A stretch of 64,000 nucleotides of DNA from Metellina segmentata (GCA_947359465.1 OX375874.1:91515672-91579671); one strand, 5' to 3'; positions 31,985 through 43,828 are shown, numbered from the stretch's first letter. Translations and numbers: made by a program. The notes: generated by a model not told the origin, from the sequence alone.

Positions 31985-33150
31985 AAACGACATGTACAAA
32001 CAACAGTCGGTAAGTACAATACAAATGCACAATTACGAAAGCTGTTCAAAATGTCGACCACCACACCTGATACAGGCCTTGTTTCACCCACGTAAGATTT
32101 CCCGTGTGGCCTGGAAAATACCAGGCATTTCGTGGACTTCTGCCTCGGCAACCTCTTTCTCCTTGGTAACAAGATCTTCATGATCGTCAATGAGGGGTCT
32201 TATATATGAGAGATTTAAGATGTCCCCATAAAAAAAATCGATAGAAGACAGATTGTGCGAGCTTGAGGGGCAAATGTTGTGCCCCTACCTCTCTCAATCC
32301 ACTGAGCAGGAAATGTGACATTAAGATAAGAACGTTCTACCGTGCTGTAATGCGCTGGCACCGCCATCATGCTAGAACCACATTTTTCGGCAGATGGCTG
32401 TTGGTACATGCTGCAATAGTTCTAGTAACACAACTAGGAGGAAAACCAAGTAAGTCGCCTCATGCAGATTTCCCGGTAAAAAGTATGGGCCAGTGACGTA
32501 GTCGTTTAAGATATCTGTCCATACTTTTACATTGAAGCGTCGTTGGTAAGAATGTGTATGTGTTACGTGCGGATTACAGCTGGCCCATACATGCAGATTG
32601 TGGACATTAAAAAAGCCTTCATGGCTAAATGTGGCTTTACCTGTGAACAAAACGTGTGCAGGGAAATTCACATCCACTCTATTCTGATGCAGAAACCAGC
32701 ATGCGAACAAACCGCCCGCAATCTTATCTGTAGACTGCAATACTTATACACGCTGCACATGGTATGGATGTAAACCTTCTGCTTGTAAAACCACTATCTC
32801 CTTGATTACCACTATTTCCTAGATTCTCAAGGAGGTAGTGGTCAAACTCGCCAAACCGTTCTTTGTGATACACCTGTGCGACGACCTACAACTCTACTGC
32901 TGATGTCAGATTGCTGTTCTATCTTATGCATGATTGTTTCTGACATACCTGGCGTTCGAACACTTCTGGCACGACCTGTGTCATGCATCTAAGCATGGGA
33001 AATACTCCTTTCCGGGAATTGTCGGTAGAAATGTGCAAAAATCTCGTGACGGTTAACGCGCCTGTTTGGAAAAGATATCGATAACTACATTGTGAATGCC
33101 TGCCATTATCGTCGGCAAGATCGTAAAAAAAAATGCATGTCTGCTTTCAA
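31985..33150 (-). pseudogene. mariner/IS630-like transposase relic
   Basis: Minus-strand pieces in order give an HTH region (VNRHEIFAHFYRQFPE, then SRVVGRRTGVSQRTVWRV), a DDE region (FTGKATFSHEGFFNVHNLHV, YVTGPYFLPG), a WFXHDGAPAH-like area degraded to FAPQAR, and a C-terminal MPGIFQATRE with HFEQL. The order and spacing fit a mariner-type DDE transposase related to those in many arthropods. The D of the usual FTDEATF is replaced (FTGKATF), and many frameshifts are present. No clear terminal repeats were found. Confidence 0.72.
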
Positions 33151-33249
33151 CGCATTCGAATATTTAGACATTTCCAGTCACGACAGAGCAAAAACCTTCG
33201 CTTTTATACAAGCGTTTAACTGCGCTCTCTAGAGGCCAATCGCTGCAAT

Positions 33250-33780
33250 TGGGACCATACATTTTATAATGGAAAGTACTTGTTTCGTTGTGTTCTATCT
33301 CCCATTATTGTCGTATTCGTTTAGACTCCCCTTAGTAGAGGGAAAATGAGTTTTCTGGATAAGTGGTGGAGTACGTGGAGGAATCGAGTTGAGTTGTACC
33401 GAAAGTGACGTCACAGGAAAGTAAAAAAAACCCCGGAGGTTGAGTCGAGGTGTTTTCTCCTGCTGTCGGAGGTGACGTCACAACAGGAAGTGGAGCTGAG
33501 TTGTACCGGAAGTGATGTTATAACGAGTTCAGTTGTTAGTTTCGGTTTCAATTTCGAGAGGAGTTGAGTAGTTAGTTTTGGTTTTAGCTTTACTCTGTCT
33601 TTCTCACATGGGAACAACAATGTGGTGGAGCATGACGTCATTAACTCGGTGGTGGAGCAATGGAGTTGACTTGGTTTCACATACACAAGGATTGCTAGCG
33701 CCATCTACTCATGAGATTGTGAACTAATTGCTTTTTTTTTGCAGAAAATGTCAATGTGGTGGAGCATAACCAAAGTAGGT
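33250..33780. other. Non-coding stretch with three CRE octamers
   Basis: TGACGTCA occurs exactly at 33406-33413, 33473-33480 and 33633-33640. A gagttgagttgtaccgaaag-like segment is repeated near 33385 and 33492. The region is richer in G than its surroundings. No gene is recognised and it may be an unclassified repeat. Confidence 0.45.
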
Positions 33781-33784
33781 AAAT

Positions 33785-34440
33785 ATTTCAATTAACGTTG
33801 CAATAAAGCAACACAACGGTCTATTTCTGATTGTCCGAGATAAATTCCAAACAGTTAGTAGGTGATTAATGTCACTCTGAAGCAATACAAAAACTATTGG
33901 TTCACGATTAATTCCTAAAATAAAGATACGAGAACAACACCTCGTAATTTTGTGGAGTCGTAGAGCCCGGTTGGAAGAGTAACGGATTAGTAACAGGAGG
34001 ATTGTGAGTTCAAATCCAACCAATGACCGTCATGTACATTGGGACTGGTGCACGTTAAATATGTCGTTGTCTCAAGTGGTCTCATGTTGGCATGTGGTGG
34101 AAGTCTGGAGAGTGGGCTAACTGCTCAGGTGTGACCTCGTCATGTGACAGTGGTTCAAATTTTATGGTGTTCTCGGATATTTTCCTTAGGGATGGATTAG
34201 ATCTTGGATAGTCACCAATAGCCCGCTGTGTTAATCCAGTGTGACGTTAATTGAAACCATAATTTTGAACCATGGTCAAATGACAAAATATTAAGTGCCC
34301 AAGGACAGTAAAATTGCTTAAAAGTGCCTTCTTTCGCAAATCTAATCACAAGTAGTTGATATACGATGGTAATGATAATTGCATCATCAATGGAAACATC
34401 GCACTCTCCAAAGGTCCACACCACACCAGCATGAAGACAT
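33785..34440 (-). repeat. Reversed SINE copy split by a second SINE
   Basis: Body X is recognisable in reverse at 33785-33952 (aattaacgttgcaataaagc to cacctcgtaattttg) and resumes at 34261-34440 (aattttgaaccatggtcaaa to gcactctccaaaggtccaca). Part of the body is duplicated or diverged near 33865-33930. The break is the insertion at 33953. Confidence 0.75.
33953..34259 (+). repeat. tRNA-derived SINE (head Q, body X) inside a SINE
   Basis: The head is agagcccggttggaagagta with B-box-like gttcaaatc. The body runs to gtgacgttaattgaaa. It is flanked by taattttg at 33945-33952 and 34260-34267, an 8-base target duplication within the reversed SINE. Confidence 0.85.
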
Positions 34441-34894
34441 GTGAAGCCAAAAAGTTTTCTTTTCTATTTAACCGAAAGCATATCCATTGCATTCGGTTAA
34501 CATACGTTCTAATTTAATTCGATCTGTCCCGGTTTGAAGGATCAGTATACATGTCAATTCAAATTTGTTCTTTTGTTTTGATCTTCTGAACTATCTCCAT
34601 GAAAAAATTGGCAAGGCAATTTTCGGACAGTAACACACCGAAAATAAGAACAACTTCTGAAGAACCTTTTTAGGTACTCAGCCTTTCAGATATAAGAACA
34701 TTACTCCCCGAAACTCAGCTGAGTTATAGAGAGCATTTTATGTTTACAGCTATTTTGCCTCCTCTTGAAATCGTATTCTCAGTGATGAACAATATTTGGT
34801 CTGTAGAAGGTATAGTTGCCGAATTGATAGTGGGAGAGGCTTATTGCAAAAATTACACATTAAACTAGATCGAGAGAGTTTCCTCTTCTCTATA
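34441..34894. other. Spacer, no gene recognised
   Basis: Carries a small imperfect palindrome around taaccgaaagcatatccatt and gcattcggttaa (34470-34502). No other structure is seen. Confidence 0.45.
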
Positions 34895-34896
34895 TA

Positions 34897-36394
34897 CGCT
34901 CATGTCCATAAATTAAGGATAATGCCAGCTCCGGCCAATAAAATTTCAGAAACAAAACAAACGTGACTTATTAATCAAGCCAATTTATTAAACAAAAGAT
35001 AAAGAACAAAAAAGATGGTGTATGTATGATCCCATTCATAAAAACTACGATTTTTGCTCACTGGAGCAATTACAAAAAATATCGACCTTACAAAAACTTA
35101 ACTTGACATGGTTGGTATTATGGATTGTATGTCTCCCAGACAATGACATAGTGTCTATACAACGCCTAGGCATGCTGAGGATCAAATTATCGATCTGATC
35201 TTGCGGAAGATCACTCCACTCATCAAGCAATGCTCTCTGAAGTTCCGGTACACATGTAGGAGGTGGTTGACGGGCTGAAACTCGTCGGCCAAGCATGTCC
35301 CACACATGCTCTATCGGATTGAAGTCAGATGAGAATGCTGACCATTCCATACGGGTGATATGCTCAGATTTAAGCCATTCGTTAACAATGTATGCACGGT
35401 GAGGACGGGCGTTGTCATCCATAAACACAAATTCTGCGCCCATGACACCCCTAAACAAACGCACATGTTGTTCCAGAATGATGTCCCGATAAATTTGGCC
35501 TCTCATGGTTACGATTTGAACATGTAGATCTGTTCTGGAGCCCAGTATAATTCCGCCCCAAACGAGCAATCCTGCACCACCGTAACGGTGTCGTTCAATG
35601 ATGTTGTCTTGGTGGTAGCGGGTACCTGGCGTTCTCCATATGAACGTCCGACGTGAATCAGACTGTAAGCTAAACCTGGACTGGCTGGAAAATTTCACAA
35701 AAGCCCACTGTGACGATATCCACATTGCGTGTTCTCTACTCCAGGCTAACAGCTGGCGACAGTGAGTTACTGTAAGCGGAACACATCTGACAGGCATACG
35801 AGCATATAGACCAACATGTCCCAAACGTCTGTAAATGATTTGCCTTGAAACTGTTGTACCTGTGGCTGATGATAACTGACGAGAAAGGTCGAATGCTGTG
35901 CTCCGTCTGCTTCTTTTTGCAGTTACTGCCAAATACCGGTCGTCATTCGGCGTTGTAACTCGGGGGTGACCTGTACTGTAACGTCTACTGACATTTCCAT
36001 CATTTTGGAATAGTTGCTAAGGCCTAGAGATGACACTTTGGGCGATTCCAAGTTCCACTGAAACTTCCGTCTGAGTACGCCCACATTCCGGGCGGCTAAT
36101 AATTCTACCACGTAAAAAATCGTCGACATGCGTCCTCTGTGCCATAACTATCGGTTGTGGCACTGAGCGACTTACAGAACGCTTGTGAACAAGTTTACTT
36201 CTTTGCTACCATTCCTTACATACACATATCTTACACTCTCTTCATTGTGACGTTCTATCGGCATCATCTGATGGCTTCCTGTGATTTGGATATTATTCTT
36301 AAAGATGTGTGCGATAATTCTGCAGGTGAAATTTTTACTTTAGAGTTATATTTCCGTGTGATTCTGAATTATCCTTAATTTATGGACATGCGTT
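34897..36394 (-). mobile_element. Tc1-like transposon with complete ends
   Basis: Inverted ends share CATGTCCATAAATTAAGGAT, starting four bases inside each boundary, and TA dinucleotides flank the element at 34895-34896 and 36395-36396. The length of 1498 bp fits Tc1-like elements. It encodes one long minus-strand transposase frame with an internal stop. Its family differs from those at 20126 and 36834. Confidence 0.88.
35045..36145 (-). pseudogene. Tc1-like transposase, one stop and lost catalytic Asp
   Basis: A single frame of 367 codons runs from the ATG at 36145, beginning MAQRTHVDDF, to 35045. A TAG at 36017-36019 interrupts it at codon 43, in the HTH domain where relatives have Trp. 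Downstream, FMDDNARPH and DFNPIEHVWD retain the second Asp and the Glu. The first catalytic Asp, expected in F(S/T)DESRF, is replaced: the sequence reads KFSSQSRFSL. So it is dead twice over. The C-terminal tail after LSGRHT is longer than usual, which fits a lost stop. Confidence 0.88.
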
Positions 36395-36833
36395 TATTAT
36401 ATTTTTATGTTGACGAAATAATGTGTAGCTTATTAAACCAATTAGAATCTCGATTAACAGATGCATTCTTTGGCAATAATGTAAAATCCTTTTTACCGAA
36501 ATTGCCCAAAGAATGAATTCATATTTGATTCTAATTGTTTTCTAAGAGCTGCATCACATATTTAAAACAAAACTATGAATTTAATAAAAGAAACATTTTT
36601 AACAAAATAAAATACCTTTAAAGAAAAAGAAGGTTTTGAATTGACAAAGGAGCAATTATTCGATATCGCAGACATGCTGTTTGGGAACGAAAACGAAACT
36701 GAATTTACGAAAGAAACATTTTTAACAAAATAAATCGTTTATGAAGAAACATAAAGTTTTGAATTGACGTGGGAGCAAATTATCCCATACCCCTGACATG
36801 GTTGCAAATCAAAATTGGTATCGATGTGTTATA
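36395..36833. other. Spacer with a diverged ~123-bp direct duplication
   Basis: A block containing gaaacatttttaacaaaata and gttttgaattgac occurs at about 36588-36710 and again at 36711-36830. No coding is recognised. Confidence 0.6.
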
Positions 36834-37079
36834 CACTGCCCTCCAAAAGTTTAGGTACAGGATGTTTTTTTGTCGAATTTGAAAATGAATGAACATGGAA
36901 AACAAGAAATCTAGAGGAAATGTGCACTAAACAATTCTTTATTGAATGCGACCTAGAAATTACGGTCAACGCAAACATGACAAAAAAAAAACACTCTTGG
37001 CAGAAAAGTCCATTTTTGGAGAAAACTGTACATTACAGGTTTATGTGGGAAAATGTCGTGGAATCATTAAAACGTAAGT

Positions 37080-38270
37080 TTAATAAGGAATGTGTGTACC
37101 CCTAACTGCAATGCATTGACGGCATCGACTTTCCATGCTGCCAATTAAGTTGTCGGACACCGAAATAGGAAGTGAAGACAATACACGAAGTAACCTTTGT
37201 TCCAGCTCATGTAACGACCTTGGAGGAGGACTTAAAAGCAGAAACGTGTCTGCCAAGGTAGTCCCATACATCATGCTCTATTGGATTAAGATCTGGAGGT
37301 TGAGCTGGCCATTCCATTCGCTCCAAACCGTGACTCTCAAGATGGTCGTCAACAAGCACCGTTCTGTGAGGTCTAGAATTATCATCCATAAGAATGAAAC
37401 CATTACTAATAGCAGCGGCATATGGGCGGACATATATGGATCAAGGATATCACCCCGATACCTCACACCCGTCAGAGTTCCTTCATGGAGCACATGCAGG
37501 TCAGTGTGACCACCGAGAGAGATAGCTACCCAAACCATGATTCCACCACCTGTGTAATTGTGTCTTTCAACAATGTTGGATGGGTTATACCTGGTGCGTT
37601 GTTCCCTCCAGATCAGTAGATGCCCTAGATCGGTCTCCAGTGTGAACCTGGACTCGTCGGTGAAGAGTACAGAAGCCCATTGTTGTCTGGTCCAGGAAAT
37701 GCGTTCTCGCGTTCTCTTGCCCAACATAAACGGGCACCTCTATGACGTCGGTTCAGGGGCGGACACACAAATGGTCTTCTTGCATAGAGACCTTCATTGT
37801 AAAGGCGTCTTCTCACCGTTGTAGCGGAAATTCTTGTTCGTGATGCGACAAAATGATCTGCAACGAGCCGAGGCACAGTAATGCTTCTCCTCCTTCAGAC
37901 AGAAAGAGCTAGAAAACGATCTCCTACAGGTGTTGAAACTCATGGTAGGCCTAGAACATGTCTTCTAGGCACAGAATCTTCGGATTAAAACTGATCCCAG
38001 AGTCATTGGACCACACTGAGAGACACACTGAGTCGTCTAGCAGATGATCTGCAACGAGCCGAGGCACAGTAATGTTTCTCCTCCTTCAGACAGAAAGAGC
38101 TAGAAAACGGTCTTCTACAGGTGTTGAAACTCATGGTAAGCCTAGAAAATGTCTTCTAGGCACAGAATCTTCGGATTAAAACTGATCCCAGAGTCGTTGG
38201 ACCACACTGAGAGACACATTGAGTCGTCTAGCAGCATCAGCTTGTGACAACCCCATTTCCATCCATACGA
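37080..38270 (-). pseudogene. Tc1-like transposase, broken by frameshifts and duplication
   Basis: Minus-strand pieces in order: SQADAARRLNVSLSVV (HTH), RLVADHFVASRTRISATTVR, WTRQQWASVLFTDESRFTLE, YTGGGIMVWVAISLGGHTDL, FLWM (of a LMDDN-type motif, split by frameshift), MDDNSRPHRTVLVDDHLE, PDLNPIEHDVWDYLG and SRCRQCIAVRGTHIPY. All three catalytic acids can be found but in different frames. The tandem duplication falls in the N-terminal DNA-binding half. Confidence 0.88.
37853..38234. repeat. 191-bp tandem duplication inside the Tc1-like element
   Basis: The two units start atgatctgcaacgagccgag at 37853 and 38044 and are about 95 percent alike, differing at scattered bases. The duplication covers part of the transposase helix-turn-helix region. 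Confidence 0.9.
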
Positions 38271-38601
38271 CCGACTGCCACCTTAACGAATCGGTTAAAC
38301 GACTTTCCCTAGACATTGCTAGACACTTCTGGATATTGTCAACGAAATTGCCAACAACAATTGAAGATCAACAATCATGCGCAAAACTTACACACGAAGT
38401 TATGAAAGTTTGATTTTTGCACATTTTTATAAAGTATCCATTTCTTTAAAATAAAAGTGGTGACTATCGTTTTTTGCATAAGTGTTCTTAAAGTTCGTTA
38501 CTATCATTTATATAAACTATGAATTTTATTGTTACTGCAATTTTTTGTAACGGTGAGCTACGAAAAACATACTGAACCTTAACTTGGCGGAGGGCAGTGT
38601 A

Positions 38602-38962
38602 TAATGAATATACATAACTTCGATCGGTGTTTCCTGCTCTGAACAAAGAGCAAGCCGATGACAAAATATGGGCAGAGTGCTGCAAAATGGATAAATAGAT
38701 CGAGCTAATGAAAATTGCGTCTTTCAATACGCCCATACCTTCGAACAATGCATAAACAAAAAAGTTTGTCACATGGATAGTGTATGGACGAAGGCCAGGA
38801 ACAAAATGAATGTCAACTTGGTATAGGCGGAATTGCAAGTCAAATTAAATAGTGAATCGTGTGCAGAATTTGCGAACTTTCTTAATGCGGACCCACTTGG
38901 GAAATAATTGAACGCGCAGCAGAGAAAAAAGAAATTCTATTAAAAAAACTAATAACAATATA
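38602..38962. other. Spacer, nothing recognised
   Basis: No element end, coding motif or RNA gene seen between the two Tc1-like elements. Confidence 0.45.
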
Positions 38963-39408
38963 TACAGTCCAGTCACATTAATGTGACCACTGCCTACTTT
39001 CGACGACAACGTGAAATAACCAATCACAAAAGGCAAGTGGCAGCACATTGTAGTAGAGTGTTAATAAAGGATGACCTAGGGCATCGGAAAGCATTTCAAT
39101 CGTTGGCGCAGCGCAGAAACGTAGCGATTTATCCGACGTCCAAAAGGGCATGATTATTGGCTTTCGGGCCAAGGGTGGAAGCATTTCGGAAACGGCTAAT
39201 TTTGTGAACTGTTTGCGTGCCGCCATGGTAAAAGTATACCGTGCATAGTAAAATGGCACTATCCAAAATAAGCGGCGTGGCACATGTGGTGCATCATGGG
39301 CTATAGATGACAGAGGCGAACGAAGGCTACGGAGATGAGTTTGGGCGAATAGACGTGCAACTGTTGAGCAACTGACCGCCCAGATGAACCAAGGGGCTAC
39401 CAAGAGTG

Positions 39409-39675
39409 TGATCCGCTGGTCGGGATACTTATAGGCACACACAATCCTAACTAAATATAACTTTATTTGTTGACTGGTTCTATTAATACTGGTACAAGGA
39501 TTTCTCGACGAAGTCCCTTTTCTCGATGTCGAGAGAGAACGGGGAAGAAAGCGTCGAGGCGAACGTCTAGCTCCGTTGGTCGAAAAGGGTCTGGTCCTTT
39601 CTCTTCGGGGCCCCCTGGCGTTTTCCAACAACGTTTGTCGTTCGCTCATGGTGCCATCTATTGTGAGCCATTACA
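39409..39675 (-). repeat. 3' LTR
   Basis: 267 bp, almost identical to the 5' copy. It contains a GC-rich block with gtcgagagagaacggg. A 5' TG and 3' CA frame it in the coding orientation. Confidence 0.93.
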
Positions 39676-42600
39676 GAACTCCCCCTCCAGTGGGGCAACA
39701 CACGATAGTCTTTTAGGGCAATGTACTCTCCGTCCGTAGCGAGTAATACGGGGATGCTGCTCGTAGGGCGTGTCCCCCTGGGAGGGAATTTCCTCGTTCA
39801 AAAGAAACGCAGGCTTCAATCTGTCGATTGACACCACATTGTCTTTCCCTTTAATGGAGAGAGTAAGATACTTTTGCTGCCGAGCAATGACTTTGTACGG
39901 ACCGTCATATACTGGCTGCAACGGTTTCCGTACTGCATCGCATCGCACGAAAACATGAGAGCACTTGCTCAAGTCGGGATGAACAAAAATGTTCTTTTGC
40001 GGCCGCTTTGCCGTTTCTACAGGTGAGAAACGGTGCATCTCTTCTTGTAGAGTCCTCACAAAAACCGCTTGCTCCACAGCAGGTGCTGTAGTGGGAGAGA
40101 GAAATTCGCCTGGCAGCCGAAGAGGTGTTCCATAAACCATTTCCGCGCAAGTAGCGTTGAGTTCCTCTTTGAATACTGAGCGTAAACCTAAGAGGATGGT
40201 TGGAAGAGCATCTACCCAGCGGTCGTTTTACTGGCACCTGAGTGCAGCTTTCAAAGGACGATGTAACCTCTCAACCATCCCATTTGCTTTGGGATTATAT
40301 GAGGTGGTTCGTAGCTTTACTATTCCCAGAAGTTTCACTAGTTCCTGGAAAAGTGTTGCCTCGAACTGTCGTCCACGATCGGTGGTTACTCTTCGGGGTA
40401 TGCCAAAACGCGAAATCCAACCGAAGACAAAAGCACGGGCCACCGTCTCTGCCGTTATGTCTGCCACAGGGACTATTTCAGGCCAACGAGTGTACCTATC
40501 TACCATCGTCAATGCGTAGGTAAAACCCTGTGACAGCGGGAGTGGGCCGACCAAGTCTAGATGTATATGCTCAAATCTCTCGTTGGCCATTGAAAAGGAC
40601 CCTAGCGGACTTGATGTGTGCCGGTAGACTTTCGATCTTTGACACGGAATACAGGCCCGACTCCATGTGCTACAGTCCTTTTGCATGGAGGGCCACACAA
40701 AGCGATCGCTCAAGAGTCTTTTTGTTGCGTTAATTCCCGGATGAGACAGGTTATGCACTGCTTGGAATGTCGAGAATCGGTGGGATTTTGGTATGTACGG
40801 CCGGACTTTACCGGTAGAGAAGTCACAATAAATGTCTGTTTCACAGTTTGGTAAGGCAATTTTTTTTAATATTAATGATGAGTTGCTGTCGGGTAGGGAG
40901 CGTAATTCCTCATCAGCTTCCTGGGATATCGCAATTTCTGCGTATTCAATGGAAGAAGGAATACCAATAGATGCAATTCGAGAGAGAGAGTCGGCTACTA
41001 CATTGTCGGTACCCTTAATATACCGTATGTCGGTCGTAAATTGGGAAATGTAGTCGAGTTGACGATTTTGACGCGGTGAAGCCTTTTCAGACTTCTGGTG
41101 AAAGGCAAAAATCAGAGGTTTGTGGTCCGTTAATACCCGAAATTGGCGACCTTCCACCATAAATTGAAAATGTTTTATTGAGGCAAATACGGCTAACAAT
41201 TCTCGATCGTACGCGCTGTAACGTTGTTCTGTCGCTGACAATTTTCGTGAAAAGAAACCGAGCGGTTCGACTTGGGTTTCCCGTACCTGATTTAGTGCCC
41301 CTCCTATAGCGAAATCAGATGCGTCGACAGAAAGGACTAACTGTGCCGCAGGCGAAGGGTGAGAAAGAAGGGCAGCTTCCGCCAATTGTTGTTTGCAATC
41401 GCTGAATGCCTGCCTACTTCTTTCATCCCATGCTATTCGGCGTAAATCGTTTTTCTTCGAGTCCCTCAAAAAATCGTTCAGGACCGCTTGTTTGTCGGCT
41501 GCGCGGAGGATAAAACGACGGTAAAAATTTATTAGGCCTAAAAAGCGACGTAAGTCTTTAATTGTCTCGGGTTCTGGGTAAGCAAGTATTACCTGTACCT
41601 TCTCGGGTAACGGCCTTATACCATCTTTCGAAACAACGTGGCCCAGAAAGGTCAATTCTTCTACCCCTAAATCGCATTTTGATCCGTTTAGAGCAATGCC
41701 GTATGCATTTAGCCTGTCAAATACCATTTTTAAATGTTTTTCGTGTTCGTTTGCGTTTTCAGAAAACACTAGAATATCGTCGATGTATGAAAAACAAAAT
41801 GTCAAATCTCCCAAAATTTCGTTTATAAATCTCTGAAATGTTTGTGCTGCGTTGCACAGTCCAAAATTTAAAAATGGAAATTCAAATAGACCGAATGGGG
41901 TGGTTATAGCTGTTTTCGGTATGTCATCTGCATTTACTGGTATGGCATGATATGCGCGGAAAATGTCGAGCTTTGAGAAAATGTTTTTTCGGTATAGGGA
42001 GGACGAAAAATCCTGAACGTGTGGAATTGGGTATCTATCGGGTATGGTCTTAGAATTTAATTTCCTGTAATCACCTACAGGCCTAATGCCGCCGGAGGCC
42101 TTGGACACTACGTGTAATGGTGATGACCAACAACTTTTAGAGGGACGACATATGCCGTTTTCAACCATAAACTCAAATTCTTTTTTAACCTGCTCTAAAA
42201 CTGCGGGGCGCAATCTCCTCGGCTTGCTATGAACAGGGGGACCTATCGTTTGAATATGATGAACCGTTTCATGTTTGGTTTCTTTGAATTTAGGTGCCGG
42301 ACTAATAAGTTCAGGGTAATTTCGTAGCAGGACATGAAATCGCGAGCTACCATCAATTACTTTAATAGCCGCCTGCTGACTTGAACTCGTACTCCCTGAA
42401 GCACTCGCTTGTGTAACTGAGTCAATAAGTTTCCGTCGCTTGAGGTCTACCAAAAGGCCAAAGTGTTGTAAAAAGTCAGCCCCTATAATTGGCGAGGACA
42501 CTTCGGCTATTATAAATCTCCACTTAAAACAACGTTTTAGACCAAGGTTCAAAGTTAACAATTTAGTACCGTATGTTTTAATTTTGGATTTGTTTGCTGC

Positions 42601-42785
42601 GCACAATTCTAGGGACTCGGGGGTACATGTAAGGTGGTTTCCTTTAGCAGGAATGCAACAGACATCGCTACCTGTGTCGATGAGGAATTGGCAATTAGTA
42701 GCTCTGTCAAAAACACTTAGTCTATAACTAATTCCTGCGATTTCAGCTTCGCTACCACCCAAATTTTGAGTGGTAGCGCTTACGC
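39658..42785 (-). pseudogene. pol: pol polyprotein (PR-RT-RNH-INT), one in-frame stop
   Basis: Domains in order: aspartic protease ([12 protein letters not shown]), reverse transcriptase ([23 protein letters not shown]), RNase H ([27 protein letters not shown]), integrase zinc finger (HNLSHPG..., CIPCQ) and catalytic core ([29 protein letters not shown]). A TAA at 40228-40230 interrupts the frame late in integrase, and the same frame continues open to 39658. No ATG is expected, because pol is reached by frameshift. The 42762 codon is TTG, not a true start. Confidence 0.92.
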
Positions 42786-43591
42786 GTTTCCCGGCTGATT
42801 AAAGGCACATGGTTGTCTACACTTACGCGCAGAATCTCCAAAACGGTTATGATAGTAACAGTAGTTGTCATTTGAACTAGAATTTGCAGTAGGGTGTCCA
42901 TTTTGGCGTGCGCGATTACGAGAATTATCTCCATATCTGCCTCGCGCGACGGACCGCTGCTGATCACGCGACATTCTGTCAAACTTAAGCGATAGCTGAG
43001 CTATTTGATTTTGCAACTCAGATAGTGTTGGCTGACTGACGGAAGATGCAGGCAAAGATGCGGAATATACGTTGGAGTTGTCCGCGATATCAGAAATCCT
43101 GTCTGCCAGTACGGCTAATTGAGGAAGATCGTCTTTAGACGCAGACAAAACTGCTTGAATATTTGCAGGTAGCTTTTGTAACCATAAGTTTTTAAGGAAT
43201 TCATCAGTTACATTCTCTCCCCTGCCAGTTCCTGCATTTGTCGAAGGAGAAAAGAAGGTTTGCTATCTCCAAGCTGCCATTCTCCTAACAGTTTTTTTGT
43301 TTTCTTTGCTTCCGAGTCCGCAAATTCCGCAATCAGTCGATTTTTTACGGCCTCGTATTTATTTTCTTTTGGAGGTTTGAAAATTAAGTCGCTAACGTGA
43401 TTAAGCGCCTCTGAATCGACCGAAGCTAACAAATTAGTGTACTTCGTATCATCTACAGTGATGTTCGAAAGTTTAAACGCGGCTTCCACCTGAAAGAACC
43501 AAAGTTGAATATTGTGCCTCCAAAAAGGTGGAAGCTTTAAACCGATTTTGTTAACTTGGCCTGAGCCGGTATTTTCTCCCGTATCGGTCAT
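42780..43591 (-). pseudogene. gag: gag of the LTR retrotransposon, one frameshift
   Basis: The start at 43591 (MTDTGENTGSG) leads into a capsid-like region with WFFQVEAAF, KYTNLLASVD and AVKNRLIAEFA. A 2-base AG duplication near 43212 shifts the frame, and the reading resumes in the 43148 frame with DDLPQLAVLADRI. A zinc-knuckle-like CYYHNRFGDSARKCRQPC closes the protein, a CxxH...CxxxC variant known from arthropod Gypsy elements. A slippery heptamer lies just before the stop. Confidence 0.85.
42786..42792 (-). promoter_or_regulatory. Probable -1 ribosomal frameshift site between gag and pol
   Basis: On the minus strand the heptamer GGGAAAC sits in the zero frame as G GGA AAC, the X XXY YYZ form of -1 slippery sites, one codon before the gag stop (TAA at 42780-42782). 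Pol is open in exactly the -1 frame. This fits programmed gag-pol frameshifting. I did not model a downstream stimulatory structure. Confidence 0.7.
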
Positions 43592-43828
43592 TTTAAAAGC
43601 ACTTTACACAATGGAAGAAAAAAATACACACTATAGAGGAAAATTAGTCTCTCTCCGCGAATTATAGCATCAAAATTTTGGCACTAACCTTCATTCCCTG
43701 AATTGCTTGCCGACGTCTGGTTGAAGCTAGAGCACTTGTTTCTGAACCTCGGTCCTGTTTCTTTCACGATAATGTAGTAAGTCCAAGACTTATATCGGAT
43801 TCCATCGAATTTTCACAAGGGTCACCAC

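Larger units (their letters stand above)
36834..38599 (-). mobile_element. Tc1-like transposon with internal duplication
   Basis: Ends begin CACTGCCCTCC in inverted orientation with diverging inner parts and are flanked by TA at 36832-36833 and 38600-38601. The element is 1766 bp, longer than its family norm partly because a 191-bp segment is duplicated in tandem (37853-38043 and 38044-38234). Confidence 0.85.

Noticed and set aside
39467..39739. Repeated plus-strand frames at 39467 and 43887
   Set aside because: They are antisense readings of the two LTR copies.
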